In this document: positions 1 to 5,634 of the stretch, one piece after another
Numbering within the stretch: position 1 is the first letter of the stretch
Layout: each line of letters begins with the position of its first letter
From: Bacillota bacterium
Lineage (GTDB): Bacteria; Bacillota; Dethiobacteria; Dethiobacterales; Dethiobacteraceae
NCBI GenBank assembly: GCA_024650095.1
Contig: JANKMV010000155.1
Location: 1 to 5,634 of the forward strand
Length of the DNA stretch: 5,634 nt
Direction: 5' to 3'
Position numbers and translations under genes: made by a program
The notes under the pieces: generated by a model
Database searches by the model: none
Told to the model about the DNA's origin: nothing
What the model saw: the letters and a program-made list of their open reading frames with translations, nothing else

Positions 1-301
1 AATTGTCGTCTCGGCCGAGCCAGAGGAAATATGTCGTTGTCTGCTTTGTAGGATAGTAAAGTTTCAAGCAATATTCAGGGGAAACTACATCCAGTATGCC
101 GTTAATCTTTGTGGCTGTCTCAATGGCGCGCATAATTGAATTGATGTGCTCCGCTTCCGTATATGTCTGAACAATAGTGGCGTCCTCAAGAGTCATGCTG
201 TCAATTTTTAGCAGTTCTACTTTATCCGGGGCTACGGGGTTACCGCACCCAGTTAAGAATAAGAACAGAAGAAAAAATAAAAACACAGCCTTTGTTCGCA
301 T
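1..301 (-). CDS. YhfM-like lipoprotein, 3' end outside the window
   Basis: The first 100 codons of a minus-strand gene are visible; the rest lies beyond the left edge. The product starts MRTKAVFLFF, followed by a very hydrophobic stretch and the lipobox LTGC with the lipidated Cys at residue 19, so it should be a membrane-anchored lipoprotein on the outer face of the cytoplasmic membrane. The mature part has the pattern 'Y-T-E-A-E-H-I ... A-I-E-T-A ... G-I-L-D-V ... P-E-Y ... Y-F-L-W-L', which I recall from small uncharacterised Bacillota lipoproteins resembling Bacillus YhfM. No biochemical role is known to me. The start is supported by a good ribosome binding site, AAAGGAG, at 313-319 on the minus strand, 11 nt before the ATG. 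It is divergent from the polysaccharide operon, and nothing ties the two functionally. I am sure of the lipoprotein call and moderately sure of the family. Confidence 0.8.
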   Translation of the reverse strand, partial: MRTKAVFLFFLLFLFLTGCGNPVAPDKVELLKIDSMTLEDATIVQTYTEAEHINSIMRAIETATKINGILDVVSPEYCLKLYYPTKQTTTYFLWLGRDDN

Positions 302-333
302 TTTATCCACACTCCTTTGTTAATAAAGACGAA

Positions 334-470
334 AAGGCAACTGCAGATGTTCCCTCGCAGAGAAGAGTAGACGACTGCCCATCTGTTTTCCCTGTAAGCT
401 GCCCTGCCTTTCAATAGTCTTAGGAAAGTGTAATCATTTTTCTTCAAGGTATGGCATGTTAACCCTCCTC
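334..470 (-). promoter_or_regulatory. Candidate structured leader with a short translated ORF upstream of the lipoprotein gene
   Basis: On the minus strand, GAGGAGGG (463-470) lies 5 nt before an ATG at 455-457 that opens the frame MPYLEEK and stops at 434-436. The stop overlaps a second ATG (ATGA) opening a 5-codon frame that ends at 420. Downstream is a nested inverted repeat: AAGGCA at 334-339 pairs with TGCCTT at 405-410, CAGATG at 344-349 with CATCTG at 380-385, and GCAG at 357-360 with CTGC at 375-378, around a 14-nt loop. A strong ribosome binding site on a tiny ORF followed by a foldable region is the layout of a leader-peptide or attenuation device. I do not recognise any known riboswitch class, and no clear U-tract terminator follows the stem. 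It could also be a gene remnant or chance. Confidence 0.3.
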
Positions 471-501
471 GCTGCATAAACATGAATACGTTTTTGCAGT
501 T

Positions 502-1137
502 ATGGTTGAAATCAGGGGGAGGGATTTACTCATTGCAATGCAAAGAGGATTTGGTTGTATAACAGTTATCGCTACTTTGACTATTTTCCTAATTGTGGTC
601 TTTAATCAAACCAGCAACATTTATCAAACGCTTTCCTTGGCATATGCTGCAAAAAAAGTTGTTACCACCACATCTGTACAAAACGATTTCGATTTCAGTC
701 TGGATAGCGATGAGTGGTTCATTATCTGGCACGATGAGTTTCATGATGGAAAATTCGATGGTTATAAATGGGATGTACAAGGGAGCACAGCTCTAAGTAA
801 CTACAGTTTGCTGTATGGAAAAATTGAAATCCGGGCACGCCTTACAATGCTACCGGAGGGGTTACCTGGGCTCTGGCTTGTATCAGAAGAACGACCGGAC
901 GCTCCAGCAATCAATATGCAACATCTGATTACCCCAGCAATGGAAGCTTCTCTTACAGAAGATTTTCATACGTATGCAATTGAATGGAGCCAGGAAGGGA
1001 TAGATTGGTTTCTTGATGGCCAGGAAAAATTTACTACGCCATATGATGGTTCTGGCGAACGCTTATTTTTATATGTAACTACACCTCCGCAGGGCTCTGA
1101 GATAGACTATGTCCGTGTTTTCAAAAGTACTATTTAA
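502..1137 (+). CDS. Membrane-anchored mini GH16-like protein, catalytic residues lost
   Basis: First gene of the three-gene operon. Residues about 19-34 form a hydrophobic segment, either a signal anchor or an uncleaved signal peptide, followed by a linker to about residue 70. Residues 71-209 are a GH16 (laminarinase-like) beta-sandwich remnant: WHDEF (76-80), YGKIEIRARL (105-114), LWLV (124-127), FHTYAIEW (155-162), WFLDG (169-173), LFLY (188-191) and IDYVRVF (201-207). Where active GH16 enzymes have E-I-D-I-M-E, this protein has A136-I-N138-M-Q-H141, so nucleophile, helper Asp and acid/base are all absent. It is about 80 residues shorter than a normal GH16 domain, from three in-frame deletions relative to the fusion protein downstream. 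The frame is intact and the fold-defining strands are kept, so I infer a non-hydrolytic role, such as binding or guiding nascent polysaccharide at the outer membrane face. The first ATG (502) has no ribosome binding site. Met13 (538) follows GGAGG at 518-522 and may be the true start; residue numbers here count from 502. Confidence 0.82.
   Translation: MVEIRGRDLLIAMQRGFGCITVIATLTIFLIVVFNQTSNIYQTLSLAYAAKKVVTTTSVQNDFDFSLDSDEWFIIWHDEFHDGKFDGYKWDVQGSTALSNYSLLYGKIEIRARLTMLPEGLPGLWLVSEERPDAPAINMQHLITPAMEASLTEDFHTYAIEWSQEGIDWFLDGQEKFTTPYDGSGERLFLYVTTPPQGSEIDYVRVFKSTI
518..522 (+). promoter_or_regulatory. Ribosome binding site bearing on the start of the mini GH16 gene
   Basis: GGAGG sits inside the G-rich run 515-523. 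It lies after the first ATG (502) and 15 nt before the in-frame ATG at 538. The spacing is longer than ideal, but nothing resembling a ribosome binding site precedes 502. There is no in-frame GTG or TTG between the two ATGs; an ATT at 532 would have ideal spacing (9 nt) but ATT starts are very rare. Initiation at 538 would still leave the whole hydrophobic anchor in place. Confidence 0.4.
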
Positions 1138-1158
1138 TGGAGAGGTCAGGATAATACT

Positions 1159-2517
1159 ATGCTCGTTCTAACAATCTGCATTTTCAGCATTTTTGTCGTC
1201 TTTCAGTTACTATATATCTTTATACCACTTTTGAGACATAAGCACACACAGGACGTTTCCGCAAAAGAGCCTGAACTTGCCATAACGATTTTGATTCCGG
1301 CATTTAATGAGGAATGTATCATTAAACAAAGCATCCAAGGTGTGCTTGAAGCAGACTATCAAAATTATGAACTACTTGTTATAAATGATGGCTCTTCAGA
1401 TGATACTTTCCATGTATTGGATTTGTTGCTTGGACTAGAGACAACAGAAAAACAGGCGCAAGAAGAACTAACCTATAAACCGATCAGAGGCATCTATCGT
1501 TCATTGCATTATCCGAATGTTTTCGTCATTGATAAACTCAATGGAGGTAAGGCTGATGCTCTAAACGCTGGCATTGATTATGCGGCGCATGATCTTGTCG
1601 TAACGTTAGATGCCGACTCCATTTTGGAGCAAAGTTCACTTCAGGCAATGAACACCTGTTTTCTTGATCAACAGGTTATAGCTGCCGGTGGGATGGTCCA
1701 TATAGTGCAAGGCACATATGTTGATGGATACATATCAAATCCAAGTTTTGCGGTCAGAGGATTAATTAAGTTTCAAATACTACAATACCTAACATCCTTC
1801 TACCTGCATAAATTTGTTCAGGCTCAATTTAACGCGATGACTGTCATTGCAGGTGCTTTTGGTGCCTTCAGAAAATCTGTGTTGCTGGAGCTGCATGGTT
1901 TTCGTAATACTGTTGGTGAGGATATGGATATTACATTAAAGATCCAGCGATACATTTATACTAAAGAGCATGACAAAAAAATGGTGATTGTTCCGGAAGC
2001 TGTTTGCTATACCGAGTGTCCAGAAAGTTTTTTGAACCTCTTTAAGCAAAGAATACGATGGCAGAAAGCCTTTGTGGATTGCATTATTACATATGGCCAC
2101 TGTCTTTTTTCACAATTCGGCTTCAACCTGTCTGTTTTCTTTTTGATAGAAGGGTTTATGCTGGGGACTCTGGTCGCCTTTAATACGCTTTTAGTTCCTC
2201 TGGTCTTACTGCTTTGCGGCACAGGGCACGAGTTGGTTTTACTTCTTTTTGCTCTCTATTTTATTCTTGCCTTTTCTCAAAGCATAACTGCCTTCTACGT
2301 CAGTAAAAGATTCGGTCACATCTACTCAAGTTCCAATTACAGGCGAATCCTTTTATTTCTTCCCATTGAAATTATTTCGTACCGATTATTAGGACTGTTG
2401 TGGGTCACCCTGGGCACGATACAATATTTCTATAAAAAACATTATTGGGATAAAGTGGACCGATGCAACAAAAATTACATCGGTCGTGAATTGCCCGTAA
2501 AAGCAAAGACTTTGTAA
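1159..2517 (+). CDS. Membrane-embedded processive-type family 2 glycosyltransferase
   Basis: Predicted synthase that polymerises a beta-linked polysaccharide from nucleotide sugar in the cytosol and passes it through its own membrane channel, as in the IcaA/PgaC, hyaluronan and cellulose synthase group. Visible order: one N-terminal membrane segment (about 2-24); a GT2 (GT-A) domain with PAFNEE (47-52), NDGSSDDT (76-83), GGKADALNAG (129-138) and the metal-binding LDADS (150-154); GEDMD (253-257) supplying the presumed catalytic base; and the processivity motif QRIRW (297-301). About four hydrophobic segments follow between 320 and 425, then a basic tail. All GT2 catalytic motifs are intact. 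The length (452) is close to the usual IcaA/PgaC range. A segment of about 20 residues (90-112) lengthens the loop between the DGS and KADALN motifs. The ATG lies 21 nt after the mini GH16 stop, with AGG at 1148-1150 and GGAGAGG at 1139-1145 as ribosome binding sites. The donor sugar cannot be read from the sequence; the neighbouring deacetylase hints at an acetylated (amino) sugar. Confidence 0.9.
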   Translation: MLVLTICIFSIFVVFQLLYIFIPLLRHKHTQDVSAKEPELAITILIPAFNEECIIKQSIQGVLEADYQNYELLVINDGSSDDTFHVLDLLLGLETTEKQAQEELTYKPIRGIYRSLHYPNVFVIDKLNGGKADALNAGIDYAAHDLVVTLDADSILEQSSLQAMNTCFLDQQVIAAGGMVHIVQGTYVDGYISNPSFAVRGLIKFQILQYLTSFYLHKFVQAQFNAMTVIAGAFGAFRKSVLLELHGFRNTVGEDMDITLKIQRYIYTKEHDKKMVIVPEAVCYTECPESFLNLFKQRIRWQKAFVDCIITYGHCLFSQFGFNLSVFFLIEGFMLGTLVAFNTLLVPLVLLLCGTGHELVLLLFALYFILAFSQSITAFYVSKRFGHIYSSSNYRRILLFLPIEIISYRLLGLLWVTLGTIQYFYKKHYWDKVDRCNKNYIGRELPVKAKTL

Positions 2518-2552
2518 TCTCTCACGATAACGATATGCCAGGTGGTGAATAA

Positions 2553-4034
2553 ATGGGAAAACGCTTTATCTTGTTTACATATATTATCGCCTTACTACTC
2601 TTTGCGGGCTCGCCAGATACAGCTATAATTACTACAGATACCACAGATATTGAGGATCCGTCAGCCATGCAGGTTGCATCGCTTGCTGCATCTGATTATG
2701 GGACTGTTTACTTTAGCAAAGGAAACGGACAGAAACGGGCCGTTTGTCTTACTTTTGACGATGGTCCGGACAAAGTAGTCACAACAAAAATTATTAATAT
2801 TTTAAACAAGTATGATGTGAAGGGTAATTTCTTCTTTACGGGTGAGAATGTCTTGTCTAATCCCGATGTTGTAAGGTACGCACATTTTGACGGTCATTTA
2901 GTGTTAAATCACAGTTATGACCATGCCAACTATCTCGGTAAAAGTACTGATTTCATTGGTGAGAACATTGACAAGGCCAGTGCCGCATTTAAAAAAGTAA
3001 TTGGTGAAACACCGGTTATATTTCGCTCGCCTTACGATACCATAACAGAAAATCTGATGCAGAGCATTAAACAACGTGGTTTTAAAATAGTCTCCTGGTC
3101 ACTTGATACATTTGACTGGCGTGAAAAAGATAATGGTAGACTCGTAAGCAGCGTGCTTGATCATGTCAAACCGGGAGGGATTGTTTTATTCCATTCAATG
3201 GACACAAACGAAGCTACCGCTAAAGCGTTACCGGAGATCATTGAAGGATTGCTTGCTAAAGAATATGAAATTGTAACCCTCGATCAACTGCTACATATTG
3301 ATTCATACGAGAGCAATAAACTTGCAGTTCGTACGGAGCCTGATGCCGACCTCAACACAGAAGACTGGGAAATTGTCTGGCATGATGAATTCTCCGAAGA
3401 CAGCCTCAACCGGACAAAATGGAATCTAGTTGAATGGATATCTACAAAGAATAATGAACTGCAGTGCTACAGCGCAGACAATGTCGTTGTTAAGGATGGA
3501 TATTTGCGAGTATTAAGTGAGAAAAAAGCAAAAAACAACCGAGAATACACATCAGGTGCTGTCGAAACCGCAAAAAAATTCAGTTTTCTTTACGGAAAAA
3601 TTGAAATCCGAGCTCGACTTCCACAGGGAAAAGGAGTTTTTCCGGCACTTTGGCTACTTGCAGATAACAATACCGGATTACCCGAAATAGACATCATGGA
3701 AATGCTTGGACATGAGCCAACAAAAATCTGGATGGTTCATCATTACATAGCAAAAGACGGACAACGAATGAACCCACATAGTTTCTATGTAGGACCTGAT
3801 TTTTCTGCAGATTTCCACACCTTTGGCCTTGAATGGGATCCGGACAAAGTGGTCTGGTTTATTGATGGTGAAGAACGGTTTTCAATTACAGATAATGTGC
3901 CGAATGTACCACTGTATCTTTACATGAACACAGCTATTGGCGGCGATTGGCCCGGCAATCCGGACAAAACAACTATTTTCCCTCAACAATTTGATATTGA
4001 CTATGTACGCATTTGGAAAAAACTAGGAAAATAA
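2553..4034 (+). CDS. Secreted bifunctional polysaccharide deacetylase (NodB, CE4) fused to GH16 glycoside hydrolase
   Basis: A 493-residue exported protein. Residues 1-20 are a basic start plus hydrophobic core (signal peptide or anchor). Residues about 60-245 are a NodB/CE4 deacetylase with every expected motif: TFDDGP (67-72, base D69 and metal ligand D70), HSYDH (120-124, metal ligands H120 and H124), RSPY (158-161), DTFDW (185-189) and IVLFH (210-214, catalytic H214). A polar linker (about 250-270) leads to a GH16 laminarinase-like domain (271-489) with WHDEF (276-280), NNELQCY (300-306), YTSG (332-335), YGKIEIRARLP (347-357), the catalytic EIDIME (nucleophile E378, D380, acid/base E383) and GGDWPGNPD (463-471). 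Both domains look active. Metal-dependent removal of N- or O-acetyl groups and cleavage or transfer of a beta-glycan are expected outside the membrane. AGGTGG at 2540-2545 precedes the ATG. It lies 35 nt after the synthase gene, so the synthase product is its probable substrate. GH16 covers beta-1,3/1,4-glucans, galactans and some amino-sugar polymers, so specificity is open. Confidence 0.93.
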   Translation: MGKRFILFTYIIALLLFAGSPDTAIITTDTTDIEDPSAMQVASLAASDYGTVYFSKGNGQKRAVCLTFDDGPDKVVTTKIINILNKYDVKGNFFFTGENVLSNPDVVRYAHFDGHLVLNHSYDHANYLGKSTDFIGENIDKASAAFKKVIGETPVIFRSPYDTITENLMQSIKQRGFKIVSWSLDTFDWREKDNGRLVSSVLDHVKPGGIVLFHSMDTNEATAKALPEIIEGLLAKEYEIVTLDQLLHIDSYESNKLAVRTEPDADLNTEDWEIVWHDEFSEDSLNRTKWNLVEWISTKNNELQCYSADNVVVKDGYLRVLSEKKAKNNREYTSGAVETAKKFSFLYGKIEIRARLPQGKGVFPALWLLADNNTGLPEIDIMEMLGHEPTKIWMVHHYIAKDGQRMNPHSFYVGPDFSADFHTFGLEWDPDKVVWFIDGEERFSITDNVPNVPLYLYMNTAIGGDWPGNPDKTTIFPQQFDIDYVRIWKKLGK

Positions 4035-4383
4035 CAAATGTTCGGCTATTTTACTACCAGAGGATGAGATGCTGTGACAAATCCGTTACTTCTGATAAAA
4101 AGCATGGCTGATCAAATTTTCATAGTTATCATACGGGACTATATAATTTTCGACGTTCATTGGCAAAAGGAGCTCAAAGAAAAAAGGCTGTTATACAACA
4201 AGCTATGTGCTCGAGTACAACAGCTTTTAACTCAGCTGAACTTTGTATTTAATGATGTGAATTATCAAAACAAATAACTATTGCTACTTCAGTTTTTCTA
4301 GCTCACTCTTTAGTGCCAATAGGTGTCAATATAAATTATCGAAGTGATTTGAATGATTTTAAGTGTATCCGAACTGTTTGAAT
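4035..4383. other. Gap between convergent transcription units, no recognised gene
   Basis: This 349-nt stretch lies between the end of the polysaccharide operon and the end of the ABC transporter gene read from the other strand. It holds a doubtful 67-codon plus-strand frame (listed separately) and a second open plus-strand frame without a start from 4256 to 4381 in a different phase. I see no strong GC-rich hairpin with a T-run, so neither transcription unit has an obvious intrinsic terminator here. The best hairpins, CACT-CTTT-AGTG near 4304-4316 and AAATTA/TGATTT at 4333-4350, are short and AT-rich. Confidence 0.5.
4074..4277 (+). CDS. Doubtful small ORF, unrecognised 67-residue product
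   Basis: A GTG-started frame lying 39 nt after the NodB-GH16 gene on the same strand. AGAGGA at 4059-4064, 9 nt before the GTG, is an acceptable ribosome binding site, so it could be a fourth operon member. The product has a hydrophobic N-terminal half (residues about 5-27, rich in I, L, V and F but broken by K, D and R) and a polar C-terminal half with a short heptad-like run (KELKEKRLLYNKL). I recognise no family. A different phase stays open from 4256 to 4381 just past its stop, so this may be the front part of a frameshifted or decaying gene. It may equally be a chance frame in AT-rich DNA. No function is proposed. Confidence 0.3.
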   Translation: MTNPLLLIKSMADQIFIVIIRDYIIFDVHWQKELKEKRLLYNKLCARVQQLLTQLNFVFNDVNYQNK

Positions 4384-5391
4384 TTATTGACTGTAATTAT
4401 TAACAAAAGTCATGTCAACAATTTCAGAATAGGGAATCATCTCGCTTATTAATCCCGAATTCAGACACATGTTAACTACTGCATTTTGTCCTTCTTCAGA
4501 AACATGACAATCAGAGCTGTAGACCGCTCTCATAATAGCAATTCCTTCAGAAAGGATATCCAGATCAGTAACCATAAGTTCCGTCGAAACAGACTCTGCC
4601 ACTTCTCTGTCCGTATGCTCTTGAATCCAGGCTTGTGCATTAATAATGGCGTTTACTAGCTTTTGACATGCATCAGGATTGTTTTTTGCATATTCTTCTG
4701 TTGCACAAAGCATTTCTGCGGGAAATTCAATCGCTCCCAAGTATTTTAAACTGTCATCTTCTTTCGTTGTGTCAATAAGAACATTAACATCAATATCTTT
4801 TAACTCCGGCATCTTAGACATATTAATAAAGGCGGCTTTTATTTCGCCTCTCTCCAAGGCTGTAATAGCTGCATCCGCCTGCATTTGCATAAACGTAACA
4901 TCCTTTTGAGGGTCTAATCCTGCTCCTTCGAGCACACTCCATGTAAAAGTATACGGTGCTGAACCAGGATCACTGCCATAAATAACGGTTCCTTTTAAAT
5001 CAGAAACATTTTGAATATCCGGACTGGCAATTATTCCATATACTCTGCTCTTGAGCATTGTTGCAATAATGGTGGATCTGATCCCTTGTTCCTGGGCAAT
5101 TAATAAAGGTTCCTGCGACAGCATGCTAAACTCGCATTCACCGGCATGCATGGCCTGAAACCCTTTAGGTCCACCTGGTGTGATGAACTCAACCTTTAGC
5201 CCCTCTTCTTCAAAAAAACCTTCTGAAGCAGCAACAAACAAAGGTGCCCAGCTCAAGCCGGCAATGGTGGAAATCTTGATGTTAATTAACTCGTTCTGTC
5301 CTCCTGTCGCTTCTTTGTTACCTGCACACCCGGACAATAAAGAAGCTACCAATACAAAACACAGCAAAACACATAAACAACGTTTTTTCAT
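4384..5391 (-). CDS. NitT/TauT-family ABC transporter substrate-binding lipoprotein
   Basis: Extracytoplasmic solute receptor of an ABC importer of the nitrate/sulfonate/taurine/thiamine-precursor class (SsuA/TauA/ThiY-like fold). The product is 335 residues, normal for the family. It begins with a lipoprotein signal ending in LLSGC (18-22), with the lipidated Cys at 22. The mature part shows the family hallmarks APLFVAASEGFFEEEGL (49-65), the substrate-loop region GGPKGFQAMHAGECEFSM (73-90), then SDLKGTVIYGSDPGSAPY (130-147), and an alternating Rossmann-like pattern to the C-terminus. The start is fixed by GGAGGG at 5397-5402, 5 nt before the ATG. It lies 35 nt after the permease stop on the same strand, so it is the downstream gene of that operon; an ATPase gene is not in view. 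The substrate cannot be assigned from sequence alone. No link to the polysaccharide operon, which converges on it, is apparent. Confidence 0.93.
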   Translation of the reverse strand: MKKRCLCVLLCFVLVASLLSGCAGNKEATGGQNELINIKISTIAGLSWAPLFVAASEGFFEEEGLKVEFITPGGPKGFQAMHAGECEFSMLSQEPLLIAQEQGIRSTIIATMLKSRVYGIIASPDIQNVSDLKGTVIYGSDPGSAPYTFTWSVLEGAGLDPQKDVTFMQMQADAAITALERGEIKAAFINMSKMPELKDIDVNVLIDTTKEDDSLKYLGAIEFPAEMLCATEEYAKNNPDACQKLVNAIINAQAWIQEHTDREVAESVSTELMVTDLDILSEGIAIMRAVYSSDCHVSEEGQNAVVNMCLNSGLISEMIPYSEIVDMTFVNNYSQ

Positions 5392-5426
5392 TTTTTCCCT
5401 CCAGTTCTTTTTGAACAGTATTACAT

Positions 5427-5634
5427 TTATGAGTCAATTGTATTTGTTTTGCCAGCATTCATTGACAAGTTAGTCTCAGAACGCCACCTCAATAGATAAC
5501 GTTCAAGCTTCTCTAATAATGTGCTTACCAACAAACCAATCAATAATAGAATTGAGATACACGCCATTACGCGTCGTATCTGAAAAAAAGATGATGCATA
5601 AGTTATCATCCACCCCAGACCACCTGAAGATCCG
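5427..5634 (-). CDS. ABC transporter permease (SsuC/TauC type), C-terminal end only
   Basis: The last 68 codons of a minus-strand gene whose start lies beyond the right edge. The first readable residues are GSSGGLGWMITYASSFF, matching the conserved 'G-L-G-W-M-I' stretch near the end of binding-protein-dependent inner-membrane permeases of the NitT/TauT group. They are followed by one strong membrane segment (ACISILLLIGLLVSTLLE) and then the conserved end with LEKLERYLLRWR. A short polar tail of about 17 residues ends at the stop codon at 5427-5429. With the substrate-binding protein 35 nt downstream, it forms the membrane channel of the same importer. The call does not depend on an internal Met, since the frame stays open to the window edge. 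Confidence 0.9.
   Translation of the reverse strand, partial: GSSGGLGWMITYASSFFQIRRVMACISILLLIGLLVSTLLEKLERYLLRWRSETNLSMNAGKTNTIDS

Noticed and set aside
31..41. Short repeat TGTCGTTGT near 33-41, also seen near 3482-3490.
   Set aside because: It is too short and falls in unrelated genes, on opposite coding strands; expected by chance in a window of this size.
253..483. Minus-strand open frame of 76 codons overlapping the start of the lipoprotein gene.
   Set aside because: It runs through the lipoprotein's ribosome binding site and signal peptide in another phase, has no ribosome binding site matched to its own ATG, and its end (KCEQRLCFYFFF) is just the lipoprotein signal read out of frame.
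420..501. Search for a sigma-A promoter for the polysaccharide operon (for example CATAAA near 475-480).
   Set aside because: No -35/-10 pair with acceptable matches and 16-18 nt spacing stood out; any call would be guesswork.
589..796. Open frames on both strands inside the mini GH16 gene (589-780 minus, 593-796 plus).
   Set aside because: They lie wholly within a gene whose GH16 motifs are clear in its own frame, and neither product resembles a known family.
2007..2222. Minus-strand open frame of 71 codons inside the glycosyltransferase gene.
   Set aside because: It is antisense to the QRIRW and membrane-segment region, has low complexity and is rich in K, R and S, with no ribosome binding site evidence.
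4333..4350. AAATTA/TGATTT hairpin with a TTTT run shortly after, as a terminator.
   Set aside because: The stem is six pairs, almost all A-T with one G-T, too weak for an intrinsic terminator, and the T-run is short and displaced.
4679..4909. Plus-strand open frame of 76 codons antisense to the substrate-binding protein gene.
   Set aside because: The minus-strand frame is a full-length, motif-bearing SsuA/TauA-type protein; this is its shadow.
5180..5473. Plus-strand open frame of 97 codons spanning the lipoprotein signal region and the gap to the permease.
   Set aside because: It is antisense to two well-supported genes and crosses the gap between them; its composition (rich in S, F, N and Q) is typical of antisense readings.
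1..5634. Search for mobile elements, CRISPR arrays, tRNA or rRNA genes.
   Set aside because: No transposase or integrase motifs, no regularly spaced repeats, and no tRNA-like cloverleaf or rRNA signature was seen.

Overview
The window looks like chromosome of a low-GC Gram-positive bacterium (Bacillota, plausibly a Clostridia-type anaerobe). The signs are AT-rich DNA, strong GGAGG-type ribosome binding sites, two lipoproteins with Gram-positive-style lipobox signals, and a family mix typical of Bacillota. The genus cannot be read from the sequence.

Layout: (1) The left edge carries the first 100 codons of a small YhfM-like lipoprotein on the minus strand. (2) Positions 302-501 are a divergent intergenic region. 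On the minus strand it has a very strong ribosome binding site in front of a 7-codon reading frame, and a nested inverted repeat that may form a structured leader. (3) Positions 502-4034 hold a tight plus-strand three-gene operon with gaps of 21 and 35 nt: a membrane-anchored, shrunken GH16-like protein that has lost its catalytic residues; a membrane-embedded processive-type family 2 glycosyltransferase; and a secreted two-domain protein joining a NodB polysaccharide deacetylase to an apparently intact GH16 glycoside hydrolase. (4) Positions 4035-4383 hold a doubtful 67-codon reading frame and otherwise no recognised gene. (5) From 4384 to the right edge, on the minus strand, are the substrate-binding lipoprotein and the C-terminal end of the permease of a NitT/TauT-type ABC importer.

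The most interesting part is the central operon. It reads as a compact exopolysaccharide module: the glycosyltransferase would make and extrude a beta-linked polymer, and the NodB domain would deacetylate it outside the membrane. The attached GH16 domain would cut, trim or transfer it, and the inactive mini-GH16 would hold or guide it at the membrane. The deacetylase-hydrolase pairing is comparable in logic to PgaB and PelA of Gram-negative biofilm systems, but with a GH16 hydrolase. The mini-GH16 aligns with the GH16 domain of the fusion with exactly conserved distances, apart from three block deletions totalling about 81 residues. The catalytic E-I-D-I-M-E becomes A-I-N-M-Q-H. It is therefore probably a maintained pseudoenzyme derived from the same family, not a decaying gene. 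The chemistry of the polymer cannot be determined from the sequence.
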